Notes under the pieces: model-generated
Seen by the model: the letters and a program-made list of their open reading frames with translations, nothing else
Told to the model about the DNA's origin: nothing
Database searches by the model: none
In this document: one piece after another, positions 45,728-57,360 of the stretch
How positions within the stretch are numbered: position 1 is the first letter of the stretch
Layout of the letters: every line of letters starts with the position of its first letter
Origin: Magnolia sinica
Lineage: Eukaryota; Streptophyta; Magnoliopsida; Magnoliales; Magnoliaceae
Length of the DNA: 64,000 nucleotides
Reading direction: 5' to 3'
Assembly: GCF_029962835.1 (NCBI RefSeq)
Contig: NC_080584.1
Span: 82,550,862-82,614,861, forward strand
Program-made: the position numbers and the translations under genes

Positions 45728-47955
45728 TTGGGAAATTTTTATTAGATATTCACATTAATAATAAAATAATAAATCAAAGTAATGAAATTAAAAAATGCAA
45801 GGGAGAGCATTTTTATTAGATATTCACATTAATAATAAAACAATAAATCAAAGTAATGAAATTAAAAAATATACCTTTAAATAATTTAATTTTTTAAAAA
45901 ATGAAAATTGTCATCATGCGTTTTACACCAAAAAAATCTATCTCCAATTCAAATGCTATTCCTAGACTTCTCTTCCAAACAAAGCTTACGCCAAAACCCA
46001 ATCTCCTCTTCCAAATGCATCCAGTCCGTCCATATAACAAATTCGTGGCTGAAAAGAGAATCAATTTGAACTTTCTATTCACAGTTATAATAAAACAATA
46101 AAACAAAAATTAAATAATTAAATAATTCACTTGTAAATAAAAAATAAAAGAAGAAAATCGTCGTTGGACATTTTACACCAAAAATCTTCGTCTTCGATTC
46201 GAATGATTTTCTCGGCATCGAATCATCTTCGAGACGCTGCTTACCCTAAAACCCAACTTCCTCCTCCAAACACATCTTACCCGAAAACCCAACCTCCTCT
46301 TCTAATCCTTACTGACATGAAGAAGACTTCATGTAATGTGAAATACTTTTCAAAGTCCAACCTCCTTCTTCTCCAAACCTTCATCACGCGAAGCCTCCAT
46401 CGCACATGACGCAACAACCTCCCTGAATTTCTCCAATTCCGACAGATACATCTCTAGCTGGCCCACATCATGACCCTCAATATCCAAATCCCACCATCCA
46501 CGGCTAGGGTTTCCTCCTTTCAGTGGATGATTCTTCTCCACTGTTTCGTCGATCTGATTCTGGATGTCGAAAAGTCGCTGATTCAGATTGTCAAGATGGA
46601 TGACGGACTAGGACGATCAAATGGTTGAGGAGGAAGAAGGAGAGGGAATGTTGTTGTTGCTGCCGCTGCATTGTCCGACGTACTGATCAATGACGGAATC
46701 AAAGGACGGATGGCCGAAGGAGAAGGGTTTACCAGCAGGAGAGAAAATGAGAATGCTGATGTGAGCGCCGGTGAGGGAGCAGAGGTCAGAAGCTTTCTTG
46801 AAAAGCCTCTGTCGTTGTTTGGAGAAAGAAACTAAAAGCGACGATTTATTTACGATTTTTTCAATTGGAATTTTCCTTCTCTCTCTCTCTCTCTCTCTCT
46901 CGTCTGTTTAAGGGTTTTCTGATTTCGTTGAAAGTAAGTGAAGAGAGGCAGAGGAGTGAAGAAGTTTCCATTTTATCTTAGGTGGCCCTGCTTAAGCGCT
47001 TCGGTAATTATGTGGAACGCAGATTGTGTACTGTGTAAGTCACTACGCTCTAGTGTACTGAGTATACTCTGTGGGGTCCTCCGTGGTGTATGTGTCTTAT
47101 CCATGCCGTCCATCCATTTTCCTAGATCATTTTATGGGATGATCTTAAATTTGAGCATATCCGAATCTCAAGTGGACCAAACCACAGGAAATCGTGAGAA
47201 TTGAATGCTTACCATTGAAAACTTCTCAGGGATTAAGAAAGTTTTAGATCAAACTGGCATTTGTATTTTCATCCATTTATGTTTGTGTGATCTTATGAAC
47301 ACATTGGATGTTGGATGATAAATAAATATTACTGTGGGGCATAACTAGGAAAACGGATGGACAGCATGGGTAAGACATAATCAGTAGGCTATAGTGTACT
47401 AACTGAAGAACCAAAATGTATTGCGATCATGCGTATGCACACGAGCCAGCTATCCTCGTTGTTCGTTAGGTGGCACTCACCGTCTACTGAAAATGAAATG
47501 GCGGGGACCCTTGCAACCCCATTCTACGCAGGGCGTAAAACACTCAAGCTCTGTGGGGCTCACCTTAGTGTATGTATTTTATCCCACCGTCCATCCATTT
47601 TGCCAGCTCATTGTAAGTCATGCATATCCAAAGCTCAAGTGGACCACCAATTGGAGTTTATGTTTATGATTATTTCACCAATAAACAAGTATCCACCAAT
47701 CAGAGTTTCTGATTAATTATTTCACTAATCTGATTTTTAGATTAGAATTTAATGACAGCAATTTTTACAATTTAGATGGTTTACATTAAGTTAATATATG
47801 CAAATTATATTATCTCTAAGTTCTTGCGCATCAAGCATCATATGCCGTCAGAGTATCAAATAACTCTCCTCATGTTTCCCATACCATATCAGCATAGCCC
47901 TGGTTCAGCCCCATCATCAAAGGATTATAATGCGAATATTTATTATTTTATTCAT
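45728..47955. repeat. MADS array unit 7, complete
   Basis: Full order as in units 1-3: two AT-rich blocks with a G-rich joint (45735-45870), duplicated gene end, MADS copy, short CT run, leader, MITE (about 47014-47420), conserved block and tail. High similarity to unit 1 resumes abruptly at about 45728. Confidence 0.88.
46165..46878 (-). pseudogene. Type I MADS-box pseudogene, unit 7
   Basis: The codons for M-G-K are lost: the GA run joins directly to the sequence for 'RKIPIEKI'. After that the MADS domain is open and well kept: 'SFSKQRQRLFKKASDLCSL' (one conserved arginine is glutamine), '[20 protein letters not shown]' and '[11 protein letters not shown]'. The array-wide TGA follows the linker. 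Past it come 'WWDLDIEGHDVGQLEMYLSE' and 'LEEEVGF' repeats. No start is available in frame before the domain except by use of a non-ATG codon. Confidence 0.85.
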
Positions 47956-48289
47956 TTTTATTGCACGTATATATGGTCCCAACAAGTAGATGGATCATAT
48001 CTTTTATTGGGTTTATTTATGTTTAAATAATGATCTTAACCGCCCATATTAAAGATCATTGATCAAATGGTTAATATTTGTCAGATGGTTATGATATTCA
48101 CATGATAACCCTCTGATTATGGGGTTAGACCAAGTGCATGCACCTACATTCGATAGATATGGTGCACATGCACACTGATTTAATGGGTATTGCCTCTAAA
48201 GTGGGCCCTGCTGTTTAAACACACAAACACAATCCCTTCTTTAGCTTCTCGTGCTTTCTTTGAAACCGTACATATTGTGCACTTATGTA
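47956..48289. repeat. Older unit sequence
   Basis: 'ggtcccaacaagtagatgga', 'cccatattaaagatcattga' and similar words match 55690-55790, and in part 25290-25340. No gene is seen. Confidence 0.6.
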
Positions 48290-48735
48290 TTACAATTCAT
48301 TTAGATGTAGAGGAAAATTTCTTATTCTCCTAGATCCTAACTTCCTCATCCAAACCGTCGTGACACGAAGATGCCTCTATGTCACGTGACATCACATTCC
48401 AAATCCCAACCTCCTTCACCTTCAAACTTTCCTCACGTGAACAAGCCTTCACTGCACATGACAGCACAACCTCCCTCAATTTCTCCAATTTGGACAGAAA
48501 TATCTCCAGCTGGCAAACATCAGTACCCTCAAATCTCAATATCCAAATCTCGCCATCAACAACTAGCTTTTCCTTCTTTTAGTAGACTATTCTTCTTCAC
48601 CTCTTCCTCGAGCAACTGCTAAACATCAGCAAGATACTGATTTAGATCATCGAGATGGACATCAGAATGGGATGATCCAACGGCTGAGGAAGAAGAAGGA
48701 GACTTCAGCTGCTGCATTTTCTCAAGTACCGATCG
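48290..48735 (-). pseudogene. Diverged MADS gene fragment, C-terminal part
   Basis: The minus strand carries 'SSSSAVGSSHSDVHLDDLNQ' (about 48645-48700), then 'TDVCQLEIFLSKLEKLREVV', equivalent to the middle and C-terminal part of the intact gene. Here the codon that is TGA in the array units is still GGA. The MADS domain is missing: homology ends near 48735, and the next bases match the upstream part of the older unit (26160-26220). The frame is also broken in the interior. Confidence 0.8.
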
Positions 48736-49139
48736 AGTGCCCATGTGGCAAGGGGGTGTATGGATGGATGGATGATGCGTAAAACATTTTACTGATTTGA
48801 CGATTAATAAACACGGACTCATGATGTTGGAATTGAACGGTGAGGAAAAGATCATACTACCAGTTCAAACTAACATTTACCTTTAACAAAGTTGAAAAAT
48901 CATATGAATGGTCTAGATCACCAGATATGGGCCTCAATTGTACAAAAATGGATGATGCATGAGTATTTATGGTCCAATGCATCCGGACCATATAATGCCT
49001 AATATCTTCCATAATTTCACTCCCTATATTAGTTTTCACCATCCATATAATAGACAAATACTCTCAGAATAAAACGATCGACTGGATTTTATTATTTATG
49101 TTTTCACCAATAGGTAGTGTTTACTAGGGATTACAAATT
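48736..49139. repeat. Older unit sequence, left of the Copia insertion
   Basis: 'tttgacgattaataaacac', 'catatgaatggtctagatca' and 'caataggtagtgtttactag' match 26160-26510. It continues on the other side of the Copia element at 54015. Confidence 0.8.
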
Positions 49140-49144
49140 TGACG

Positions 49145-52100
49145 TGTTGAGATGTGGAGTCACATCTGGACAAGGCTGCTCAACTGATCGAGTGGGCTGC
49201 TAGACCAGTTGAGTGGCCCACTCGACTAGTCGAGGATTCGTTCAACTCAAAGTCCAGCGAGCTATAGTTTTTTGGGTCCGAGGTGCTCGACTGGTCAAGG
49301 GTCCGCTCGAACAGTCGAGGTGCCTGCTTGACCAGTCGAGGTTACGCATATTCGTTTGCAGATTTGATGTGGACTGCGTAAATTTGATGCGGTTTTTGCA
49401 GAGGTGCGAAAGGGAAGTTGTCTAAATTATAAATAGGGGTCCCTAGGGCTATTCTAGGATAATGAGAGTTATTCTAAGGTGTATGCTAAAGGTTTTTTCT
49501 ATACATCCAAGGGGAAAAGGTTAGTATATTACTTGTAATCTCAATTTTCTTCAAAGTGGAAGTTTGCACCCGTGATTTTTTTACCCTTGTTAGGGTTTTT
49601 CCACGTATATTTTATCTTGTGGTTTGTTTTGTATGCTTTGATTCTATCTTTAGATTATATTTCTTCTTATTTATCGTTTGTGGGTGAGACCGGAGATTAG
49701 ATCTCGATTCATTGCGTTGTTGGCATGCTGCACAATAACTGGTATCAGAGCTATTGGTTTAGTTCAAGTGGGAGCGATGACGGAAGAAGGGAAGACTAGA
49801 ATTGAGAAGTTTGATGGTTCAAACTTTACCTTCTGGAAGATGCGGATGGAGGATTATCTGTATCAGAAGGACCTCAAGGAGGAAAAGAGAAGAAACCAAA
49901 GAAGATGACAGATGATTAATAGTCTTTATTAGATCGCAGGGCTTTAGGAACGATCTGACTCCCTTTGTCTAAGAGCGTCGCCTTCAATATATCCAAGATG
50001 AAGACCACAAAAGAATTAATGGAAGCCCTAGCTAGGATATACGAGAAACCCTCAACGTCCAATAAGGTTCATCTTATGAAACGATTATTCAACATGAAGA
50101 TGTCAGATGGTGGGAGCATGGCTGAACATCTAAACGAGTTCAATACAGTCACGAGCCAATTGGAATCTGTTGGCATTATTTTTGAAGACGAGGTAAAGGC
50201 GTTATTGATCTTGTCCAGTTTATCAAACAGTTGTGATGGTTTGGTGATTGTTGTAAGCAATTCTTCAGGGTCGACAAAGCTGAAATTCGATGATGTAGCT
50301 GGTCTAATTCTCAACGAAGAATCTAGAAGAAAGGCATCAGGAGTTTCAGGGGATTCGGGGAATGCTCTAAATGTTAAAGGAAGAGGAAGATCGTTGAACA
50401 AAGGAGGAAATAAACACGGACGTTCTAAGTCGAGCAAGAAGTCGAATGGACCGAAAGACAAAGATGGGTGTGGCATTACGGAAAGAAGGAGCACATGAAA
50501 CGAGATTATAGGGCGCTTAAGAAACAAGGAGGAAGCTCTTAAGGCGGGAAGGATTCAGTGAATCTATCTAAGGAAAGTGACACAGAGGCATTGATCTTAT
50601 CTCTTGATACAAGGAATGAGTCTTGAGTTATAGACTCAGGTGCCTCGTTTCACGTCACTTCGTGTAAGGAAGTTATACATGATTATGTGTCAGGTGACTT
50701 CGGGAGAGTCTACCTGAGTGATGATGAGCCGTGTAGTATTGTTAGAAAGGGAGATGTTCATATAAGTCAGAAAGACGGAACGACGTTGAAATTGAAGGAT
50801 GTCAGACATGTACCGAGTTTGAGATGAAATTTAATCTCAATGGGGCAGTTGGTCGATACAAATATGTGACGATATTCACCAGTGATTCCTGAAAGATCAC
50901 AAAAGGTGCCTTAGTGATATCTCGAGGAAAGAAGGAATGTACTTTGTACGTGACTTCAAGATTGTATAGTTCACTTGCAGTCACATCATGAAAACTAGAC
51001 ATGCTCTAAAGACACATTTGTTGGAGCTTGTACACACTGATGTGTGGGGACCGGCACAGGTATCATCTCTTGGTCGGTCATGTTATTTTATTTCTGTTAT
51101 TGATGATGCTAGTAGAAAACTGTAAGTCTAAGCATAAATCTAATGTATTTGATGTATTTAAGAAGTGGAAAGTAATAATATAAAACGAGACAGGTAAAAT
51201 AGTAAAATGTCTCAGATCAGATAATGAGAGAGAATATTGTGATAAGAGGTTTGAGGAGTATTATGTAACAAATGGAATCAAACATTAGAAAATGATTCTA
51301 AGGACACCGTAGCAGAACGGTGTGGCTAAGCGCATTAATAGGATATCATTAAGCACGCCAGGAGCATGAGGTTACATGTAGGGTTGTCTAAGACATTTTG
51401 GGTAGATGCTATGAATACTACCGTATATCTTATTAATAGAAGTCCCTCAGCACCATTAGATGGTGGGCTACCAGAAGAAACATGGATTGGGAAAGAAGTA
51501 AACCTTACACATCTCAAAGTGTTTGGTTGCACTTTATATGTTCACATTGATGCAGAGCACAAAAATAAGCTGGATGCAAAGTCCAAAAGGTGCACGTTTA
51601 TAAGCTACGAGCAACATGATTTTGGCTACCATTTTTGGGATACAGAAAAAAGGAAAATTATCAGAAGCAAAGACGTAGTCTTCAATGAAAAATAATGCAT
51701 AAGGACAGTGTGCAGCAAAATAAGGCTGATGAAAAAGAATTCGTAGAGTTGAAAGAGTTACCGGACACGGGTGTTACAGCGCACCAGGATGAACATGCAC
51801 AAGAGCATAGTGAGGCAGAGCCGTAGACACCGGTTGTGAAGAGGTCTACTCGGGAGAGAAGACCCACGATACAATACTCACCCTCCTTACATTATCTACT
51901 ACTGACAGATAATGGTGAACCAGAGTATTTTGAAGAGGCATTAGAGTCAGATACACAGGTTAAGTGGGAGTAGACCATGGATGATGAGATGGACTCTCTT
52001 GAGTCTAATCGTACATGGGAGGTAGTCACTCTACCTAAGGGTAAGAAATCTTTTCATAACAAGTGAGTTTACAGACTGAAGGAGGAGTACAATGGTTCGA

Positions 52101-54014
52101 AACGGTACAAGACTAAATTGGTTGTGAAAGGGTTCCAACAAAAGACAGGTATCGACTTCACTGAAATATTTTCACTAATGGTGAAAATGTCTACAATTTA
52201 CATAGTCTTGAGTATAGTGGCTACAGAGTACTTACATCCAGAACAGTTAGATGTTAAGACAGCCTTTTTTATGGGGACCTTGAAGAAGAGATATATATGC
52301 ATCAGCCGACAGGATATGTGGCACCAAGAAAGGAGAACAAGGTGTGTAGACTAAAGAAGAGTCTGTATGGCTTGAAGCAGGCCCCGAGGCAGTGGTACAA
52401 GAATTTTGATAGTTTCATGTCGAGAAACGGTTTTGGGAGATGTCATGCAGACCACTGTTACTATTTGAAGAAGTTTGATACGTCGTACATCATCCTTCTT
52501 CTGTACGTTGATGATATGCTTGTAGCTAGATCAAGCATGAAGGACATCTCAGATCTCAAAAGACAACTGTCCAGAGAATTTGCCATGAAGGATTTAGGAG
52601 CTGAAAAATAAATCTTAGGCATGAGGATAAAGCGTGACATGGAAACTAAGAAACTAGTTTTATCACAGGCAGAGTACATAGCCAAGGTACTTGATCGATT
52701 CAGTATGGGAGGTACTAAGCCGGTTAGCACTCCATTGGCCAACCATTTCAAGCTTTCTAAAGAGCAAGGTGCGAAGACGCGGGAGGAATGAAACTACATG
52801 GCTAAAGTCTTATATGCGTCAGCTATTGGGAGTCTCATGTATGCTATGGTGAGCATGAGACCAGACATTGCTCAAGCAGTGAGAGTTGTTAACAAGTTCA
52901 TGAACAACCCCGGGAAGGAACATTAGGAAGCTATAAAGTGGATCTTTAGATACCTGGTAGGTACTAAGGATGTAGGATTGTGTTATGGAGGATCGAAAAT
53001 CAAGTTATAAGGCTACAAGATTCAGATTTAGCAGGAGATATCAACAGTAGAAGAAACACTACAGGATATGTCTTTACTCTGGATAGTGCTGTAGTCAGTT
53101 AGGTCTCTCAGTTACAGAAGATAATATTTATCAATACAACGGAAGCAGAATATGTTTCAGCTATAGAAGCATGCAAGGAGATGGTGTGGATGCAAGGTTT
53201 CATGGAAGAGTTGGGAAAGAAGCAAGCAGATTGTAAGCTGTACAGTGACGGTCAGAGTGCAATACACTTAGCTAAGAATTCAGCCTTTCATTCAAGGACC
53301 AAGCATATTAACATCAGATATCACTTCATACGTTCGTTACTGGAAGATGAATCGATTTCTTTGGAGAAGGTTCATATAAGTGAGAATCCTGCGGTTATAC
53401 TGACCAAGGTGGTCACAAGAGAGAAGTTGAAGCTCTGTTCAGCTTTGATTGGTCTTTAGGCTTAAAGATGGAGAGGTAGTGCACTCCGGATGTAAAAGAC
53501 GAAGGATTATGGTGATATGTCTCCAAGTGGGAGATTGTTGAGGTGTGGAGCCACATCTGGACAGGGCCGTTTGACCAGTCGAGTGGGCAAGTCCAGCGAG
53601 CTGCAGTTTTTTGTGTCCGAGGTGCTCGACCAGTCAAGGGCCATGATTAGGGTGATATTTTGAGGCGATTTTCGTAGAAGTGTGAAAGGAAAGTTGCTTA
53701 AACTATAAATAGGGGTCCTTAGGGCTATTCTAAGGTAATGAGAGTTATTATAAGATGTATATTAAGGGTTTTTTCTATACATCCAAGGGGAAGAGGTTAG
53801 TATATTGTTTGTAATCTTATTTTTCTTCATAGTAGAAGTTTGCACCCGTGGTTTTTTTTACCCTTATTAGAGTTTTTCCACATATATTCTATCTTGTGGT
53901 TTGTTTGGTATGCTTTGATTTTATCTCTATATTATATTTTTTCTTGTTTATAGTTTGTGGGTAAGACCGGTGATTGAATCTCGGTTTACTGCGTTATTAG
54001 AGTACCATGCAACA
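49145..54014 (+). mobile_element. Fossil Copia LTR retrotransposon (Tork/Tnt1-like)
   Basis: LTRs are at 49145-49734 and 53536-54014, each TG...CA. The TSD 'tgacg' lies at 49140-49144 and 54015-54019. A primer-binding site 'tggtatcagagc' (initiator Met tRNA type) is at 49740-49751, and a purine-rich tract lies just before the right LTR. Parts in Copia order: gag (about 49776-50500), protease (about 50620-50820), integrase (about 51000-51700), reverse transcriptase (about 52060-52610, with 'YVDDM') and RNase H (about 52800-53460). The lineage is inferred from these. It is broken in many places (roughly ten or more breaks) and cannot move on its own. The LTRs differ by roughly one base in ten by eye plus a length difference, suggesting several million years or more. 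Confidence 0.93.
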
Positions 54015-54019
54015 TGACG

Positions 54020-54300
54020 GTGGGATCAACTATAACATTTCCTCACTCTCATCAGTCACATAAGACATTAACAGCCGTTGGAGTGTATATCAACGCAACC
54101 CATACTCATTACTTTTTCAAAGCGAGTCATGGGTTTGCCAAGGAGAGGAGCTGCTGGATACTCCAGCAGTTTGACATTTTGTACGCATGTGCGCTCAGAA
54201 ACTGTATGGGTCTCATGCATCCACCTTAATCCAACCGTCCAATTTTTACTGAATAAAAACCATAGTTTTTTTTGTAAGCTACAGCCCTCCAATTAATGTC
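54020..54300. repeat. Older unit sequence, right of the Copia insertion
   Basis: 'gggatcaactataacatt' and 'tatcaacgcaacccatac' continue the sequence of 49139 and match 26527-26640 ('tgtcaacgcaacacgtgg'). Confidence 0.75.
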
Positions 54301-54484
54301 CATAAATCTACCATTCAGTTGGTCAAATCAGCGTAATCATGTATGTAAAAACCAACTCCAGTATGTTTCACAAATTGGACGGTCCAAAATATCTTAATTA
54401 TAAGCCAAGCATACAAATATATAACGCCTACGAATCAATTATAGCACCCTGCTAGAGTTTAAAAGTTTTCTCGTACAACCATCT

Positions 54485-54985
54485 GTGAATCTTCCGGACG
54501 GGGTTTGGTTAATACCTGGCTGTCCCAAGCTCGGGACTGGCTGAGGCTCTGACGGCCACTGTGATGTATGTGTTTCATCTACACCGTCCATTCATTTTTT
54601 CAGATCATTTTAGGTTATAAGCCCAAAAATTAAGTAGATCCAACGCCCAAGTGGACCACCCGAAGGAAGCAAAGTGATAATGATTCCCACCGTGGAAACC
54701 TTCCTAGGCACCACCGTAATGTTCATTAGGTGAAAACACAAATTTCAATTTGATCCAAGACTTCCGTAGCCCCTACTATGTTTTTAATGGTTGGAGTTTA
54801 ATCCCCACTGTGTGGTCCACTTGAGTATTATATCTGACTCATCATTGGGATCATACCATAAAATGTACTGAAAAAAAATGGATGAACGGCAAGGATAAAA
54901 CCTTACATCACGGTGGGCCCCACGGATCCTCTTCCTGAATTTTGATTCTGTCCAGGCGGGGGCAAGAACGACTGGAACCCTGCAA
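54485..54985. mobile_element. MITE copy
   Basis: It contains 'gtgatgtatgtgtttcat', 'ctacaccgtccattca', 'agtggaccaccc', 'cccaccgtggaaacctt', 'gtgtggtccacttgag' and 'tcacggtgggccccacgg'. Both halves are present in inverted orientation. Confidence 0.8.
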
Positions 54986-56371
54986 CGCTGGTCAATGCAG
55001 GGCGTAAAACACTAGATGTCTGTGGGGCCTACATGTTGTATGTGTGAAATCCATTCCATTCATTAGGTTTTATCGTTGAGTCTGTGAACTGGGGCCAAAA
55101 ATCCGCTAGATTCACAGCTCGATCGATGTGGAATGATGGGGATGGGATGCCGACCGTAGATTTGTGCGTGGTGTCAGTATTGTGTTCGTTCGTGATCAAC
55201 TCAATGAATTAGGTGAAACTCGCTGCTGCCACGAAGTGAAGGTACAAAAAATCATCCTGGTTTTAAGGTTTTGGTAAAAACATTGTGTTGTACTCATTTG
55301 TATATCCCACTGGAAGTTTTTTATTTTATATTTTGGCTGATCTTCTGCACATACGGTTCTAACAGGGTTTCCTACCCGATGGACGGATTGGATTAATTTA
55401 ATTTACACGTACAGTATAGAGGGCGGAGAATCTTTGGTACTCATGCTTGGTGATAGATGATACGCAGGTACTTAAATATTGCATACGTGGCTATAAATAA
55501 TCCAGGTGAAACCCTATATATAAGGGGTAGTAGCTTAAATGTATGAATGGTCCTTTTAAGTACAAAACATATTTCGTCGGCTGCTACACAAATATCATCC
55601 TGATAAGATGATCCAATACATCCTTGATTTTTGCATTGTCTTTTTAAGGTTATTAATGGATGGGATGACTTTGATTTCTTGACAATTATTCATGGTGGGT
55701 CCTAACAAATCGATGGATCAAATTGTTGATTGGATTTATTTATGTAAATTATCTTATCCACCCATATTAAAGACCATCGATTAAAGGGTTTATATTCTTC
55801 AGATAAGTGTGATCTTTACTAAACCTAGTGATCAACGGTCTATATGAATGAATTTGTAATGCATGACAATTAACCAATTTCTCTAAAAGCTCGAATTGAT
55901 AGAGGATGACGAATTAATCATTTATCTCATACCTCAGGTGAGTTAAGTCATCTGCCAAATCCTCCTCATGGGTTTCACCCTCCCGTGGACTCCAAATTCA
56001 TGGATTCTACTTCAAACAAGTCATCCATCTCACACGGCCACAAATTTATAAATTATGCAGGCGGTCCACCTCGAGTGTGCCCCTGCAATCCACAGGCCAC
56101 CCCAAGTGTGCCCCTGCATTAATTTGACTCTCTAAGTATCCCAATTTAACACAAGTGGCCCTACGGGTAGATACAGTGCATGAACTCTCATTTAGACCCT
56201 ACACATGATAAATTCATTAGAGGAAAAGGTGAACTCATTTGAACTTTTGATGACATTTTATTGTATATTGACAGTAATAATAAAACAATAAAACAAGGTG
56301 ATGAAATAAAATAATCCACCTCCAAATAAAAAATATATAAAATAAAAGAAGAAAATCACCATGACACCCTT
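54986..56371. repeat. Older unit of the MADS duplication, tail and 3' flank
   Basis: 'ccctgcaacgctggtcaatg' and 'gcagggcgtaaaacacta' match the conserved block of units 1-7. 55345-55400 matches 24090-24160, and 56230-56370 is the 3' flank of the intact MADS gene with the 'aataataaaacaataaaaca' block seen in the units. No gene is seen. Confidence 0.65.
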
Positions 56372-57238
56372 TTAGAATAAAAATTCCTCATCTCCAATCA
56401 AAATGCTGTTTTTGGAACTCCCAAACCCAGCCTCCTCTTTCAGACTCTGTTTATCCCAAAACCCAACCTCCTCCTCCAAACACTGCTTACCCCAAAACCC
56501 TACCTCCTCTTCTAAATCCTTCTTGCTCGAAGAAGCCTTCATGTCACGTGAAACCATATCCCAAAACCCTACCGTCTCCTTCTCCAAACCCTCAGAAGCC
56601 TTCATGTCACGTCCAACTTTCTCCTTCTTCTCTAAACCCTCAGAAGCCTTCATGTCACGCGTAACTTTCTCCTTCTTCACCAAACCCTCAAAAGCCTTCA
56701 TCTCACGTGCAACTTTCTCCTTCTTCTCCAAACCCTCCTCAGAGATAGCCTCCACAACACGTGATGCCACAACTTCCCTGAATTTTTGCAATTCTGATAG
56801 AAACGTCTCCAGCTGGCCCACATCAAGATCCTCAACATCCAAATCCCACCATCCCCGTTTAGGGTTTCCTTCCTTTAGTCGACGATTCTTCTCCACATTT
56901 TCATCGAGCTGCCACTGGATGTCGAAAAGACGTTGATTTAAACCATCAAGATGGGCAACGGAATGAGACGATCCAAGGGCTGATGAGGAAGGAGAGGGAA
57001 AGTTGTCATTGCTGCCGCTGCATTGTTCGATGTACCGATCGATGACGGAATCGAAGGATGGATGACCGAAGGTGAAGGGATTACCGGCCGGAGAGAAAGC
57101 GAGAATGGCAATGTGGGAGCCTCCGAGAGAGCATAGGTCAAAAGCTTTCTTGAAAAGACCCTGTCTTCTTTTCGAGAAACAAACGAGAAGAGATGATTTC
57201 TTTTCGATTTTCGCCATTGGAATTTTTCTCTTCCCCAT
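56372..57238 (-). CDS. Type I (M-alpha) MADS-box transcription factor, AGL61/62-like
   Basis: A single uninterrupted 288-codon frame on the minus strand. Type I MADS genes usually lack introns. Residues 1-60 are the DNA-binding and dimerisation MADS domain: 'MGKRKIPMAKIEKKSSLLVC', '[18 protein letters not shown]', 'HIAILAFSPAGNPFTFGHPS'. M-alpha features follow: 'DSVIDRYIEQC', a serine-rich linker (about 75-95) and 'RGWWDLDVEDLDVGQLETFL'. From about residue 165 the C-terminus is built of tandem repeats: three 16-residue units 'EGLxKKEKVxRxMKAx', a modified fourth, then 12-residue 'LEEEVGFWxKQx' units. Homologues act in the nucleus, often in female gametophyte and endosperm; that role is by analogy. 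The ATG starts the family's usual MGKRKI. This is the only intact member in the window. A MITE lies 123 bp upstream. Confidence 0.9.
   Translation of the reverse strand: MGKRKIPMAKIEKKSSLLVCFSKRRQGLFKKAFDLCSLGGSHIAILAFSPAGNPFTFGHPSFDSVIDRYIEQCSGSNDNFPSPSSSALGSSHSVAHLDGLNQRLFDIQWQLDENVEKNRRLKEGNPKRGWWDLDVEDLDVGQLETFLSELQKFREVVASRVVEAISEEGLEKKEKVAREMKAFEGLVKKEKVTRDMKASEGLEKKEKVGRDMKASEGLEKETVGFWDMVSRDMKASSSKKDLEEEVGFWGKQCLEEEVGFWDKQSLKEEAGFGSSKNSILIGDEEFLF
56450..56745 (-). repeat. Coding minisatellites in the MADS C-terminus
   Basis: On the plus strand 'ctcagaagccttcatgtcac' and 'aactttctccttcttc' recur about every 48 bases between 56580 and 56735. A 36-base repeat containing 'cccaaaaccc' and 'acctcctc' lies at about 56450-56525. 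Both periods are multiples of three, so the frame is kept. Confidence 0.88.
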
Positions 57239-57360
57239 CTCTCTTTCAATCTTTCAATCTTCCTTTTTATGGTTTTCTTGGAAGGTAAGATGAAAAGAGA
57301 AGAGAAGAGAGGAAGAGCGTGTAGAAGTTTCAATTTTCGCATATACAGCCGTACTTATAC

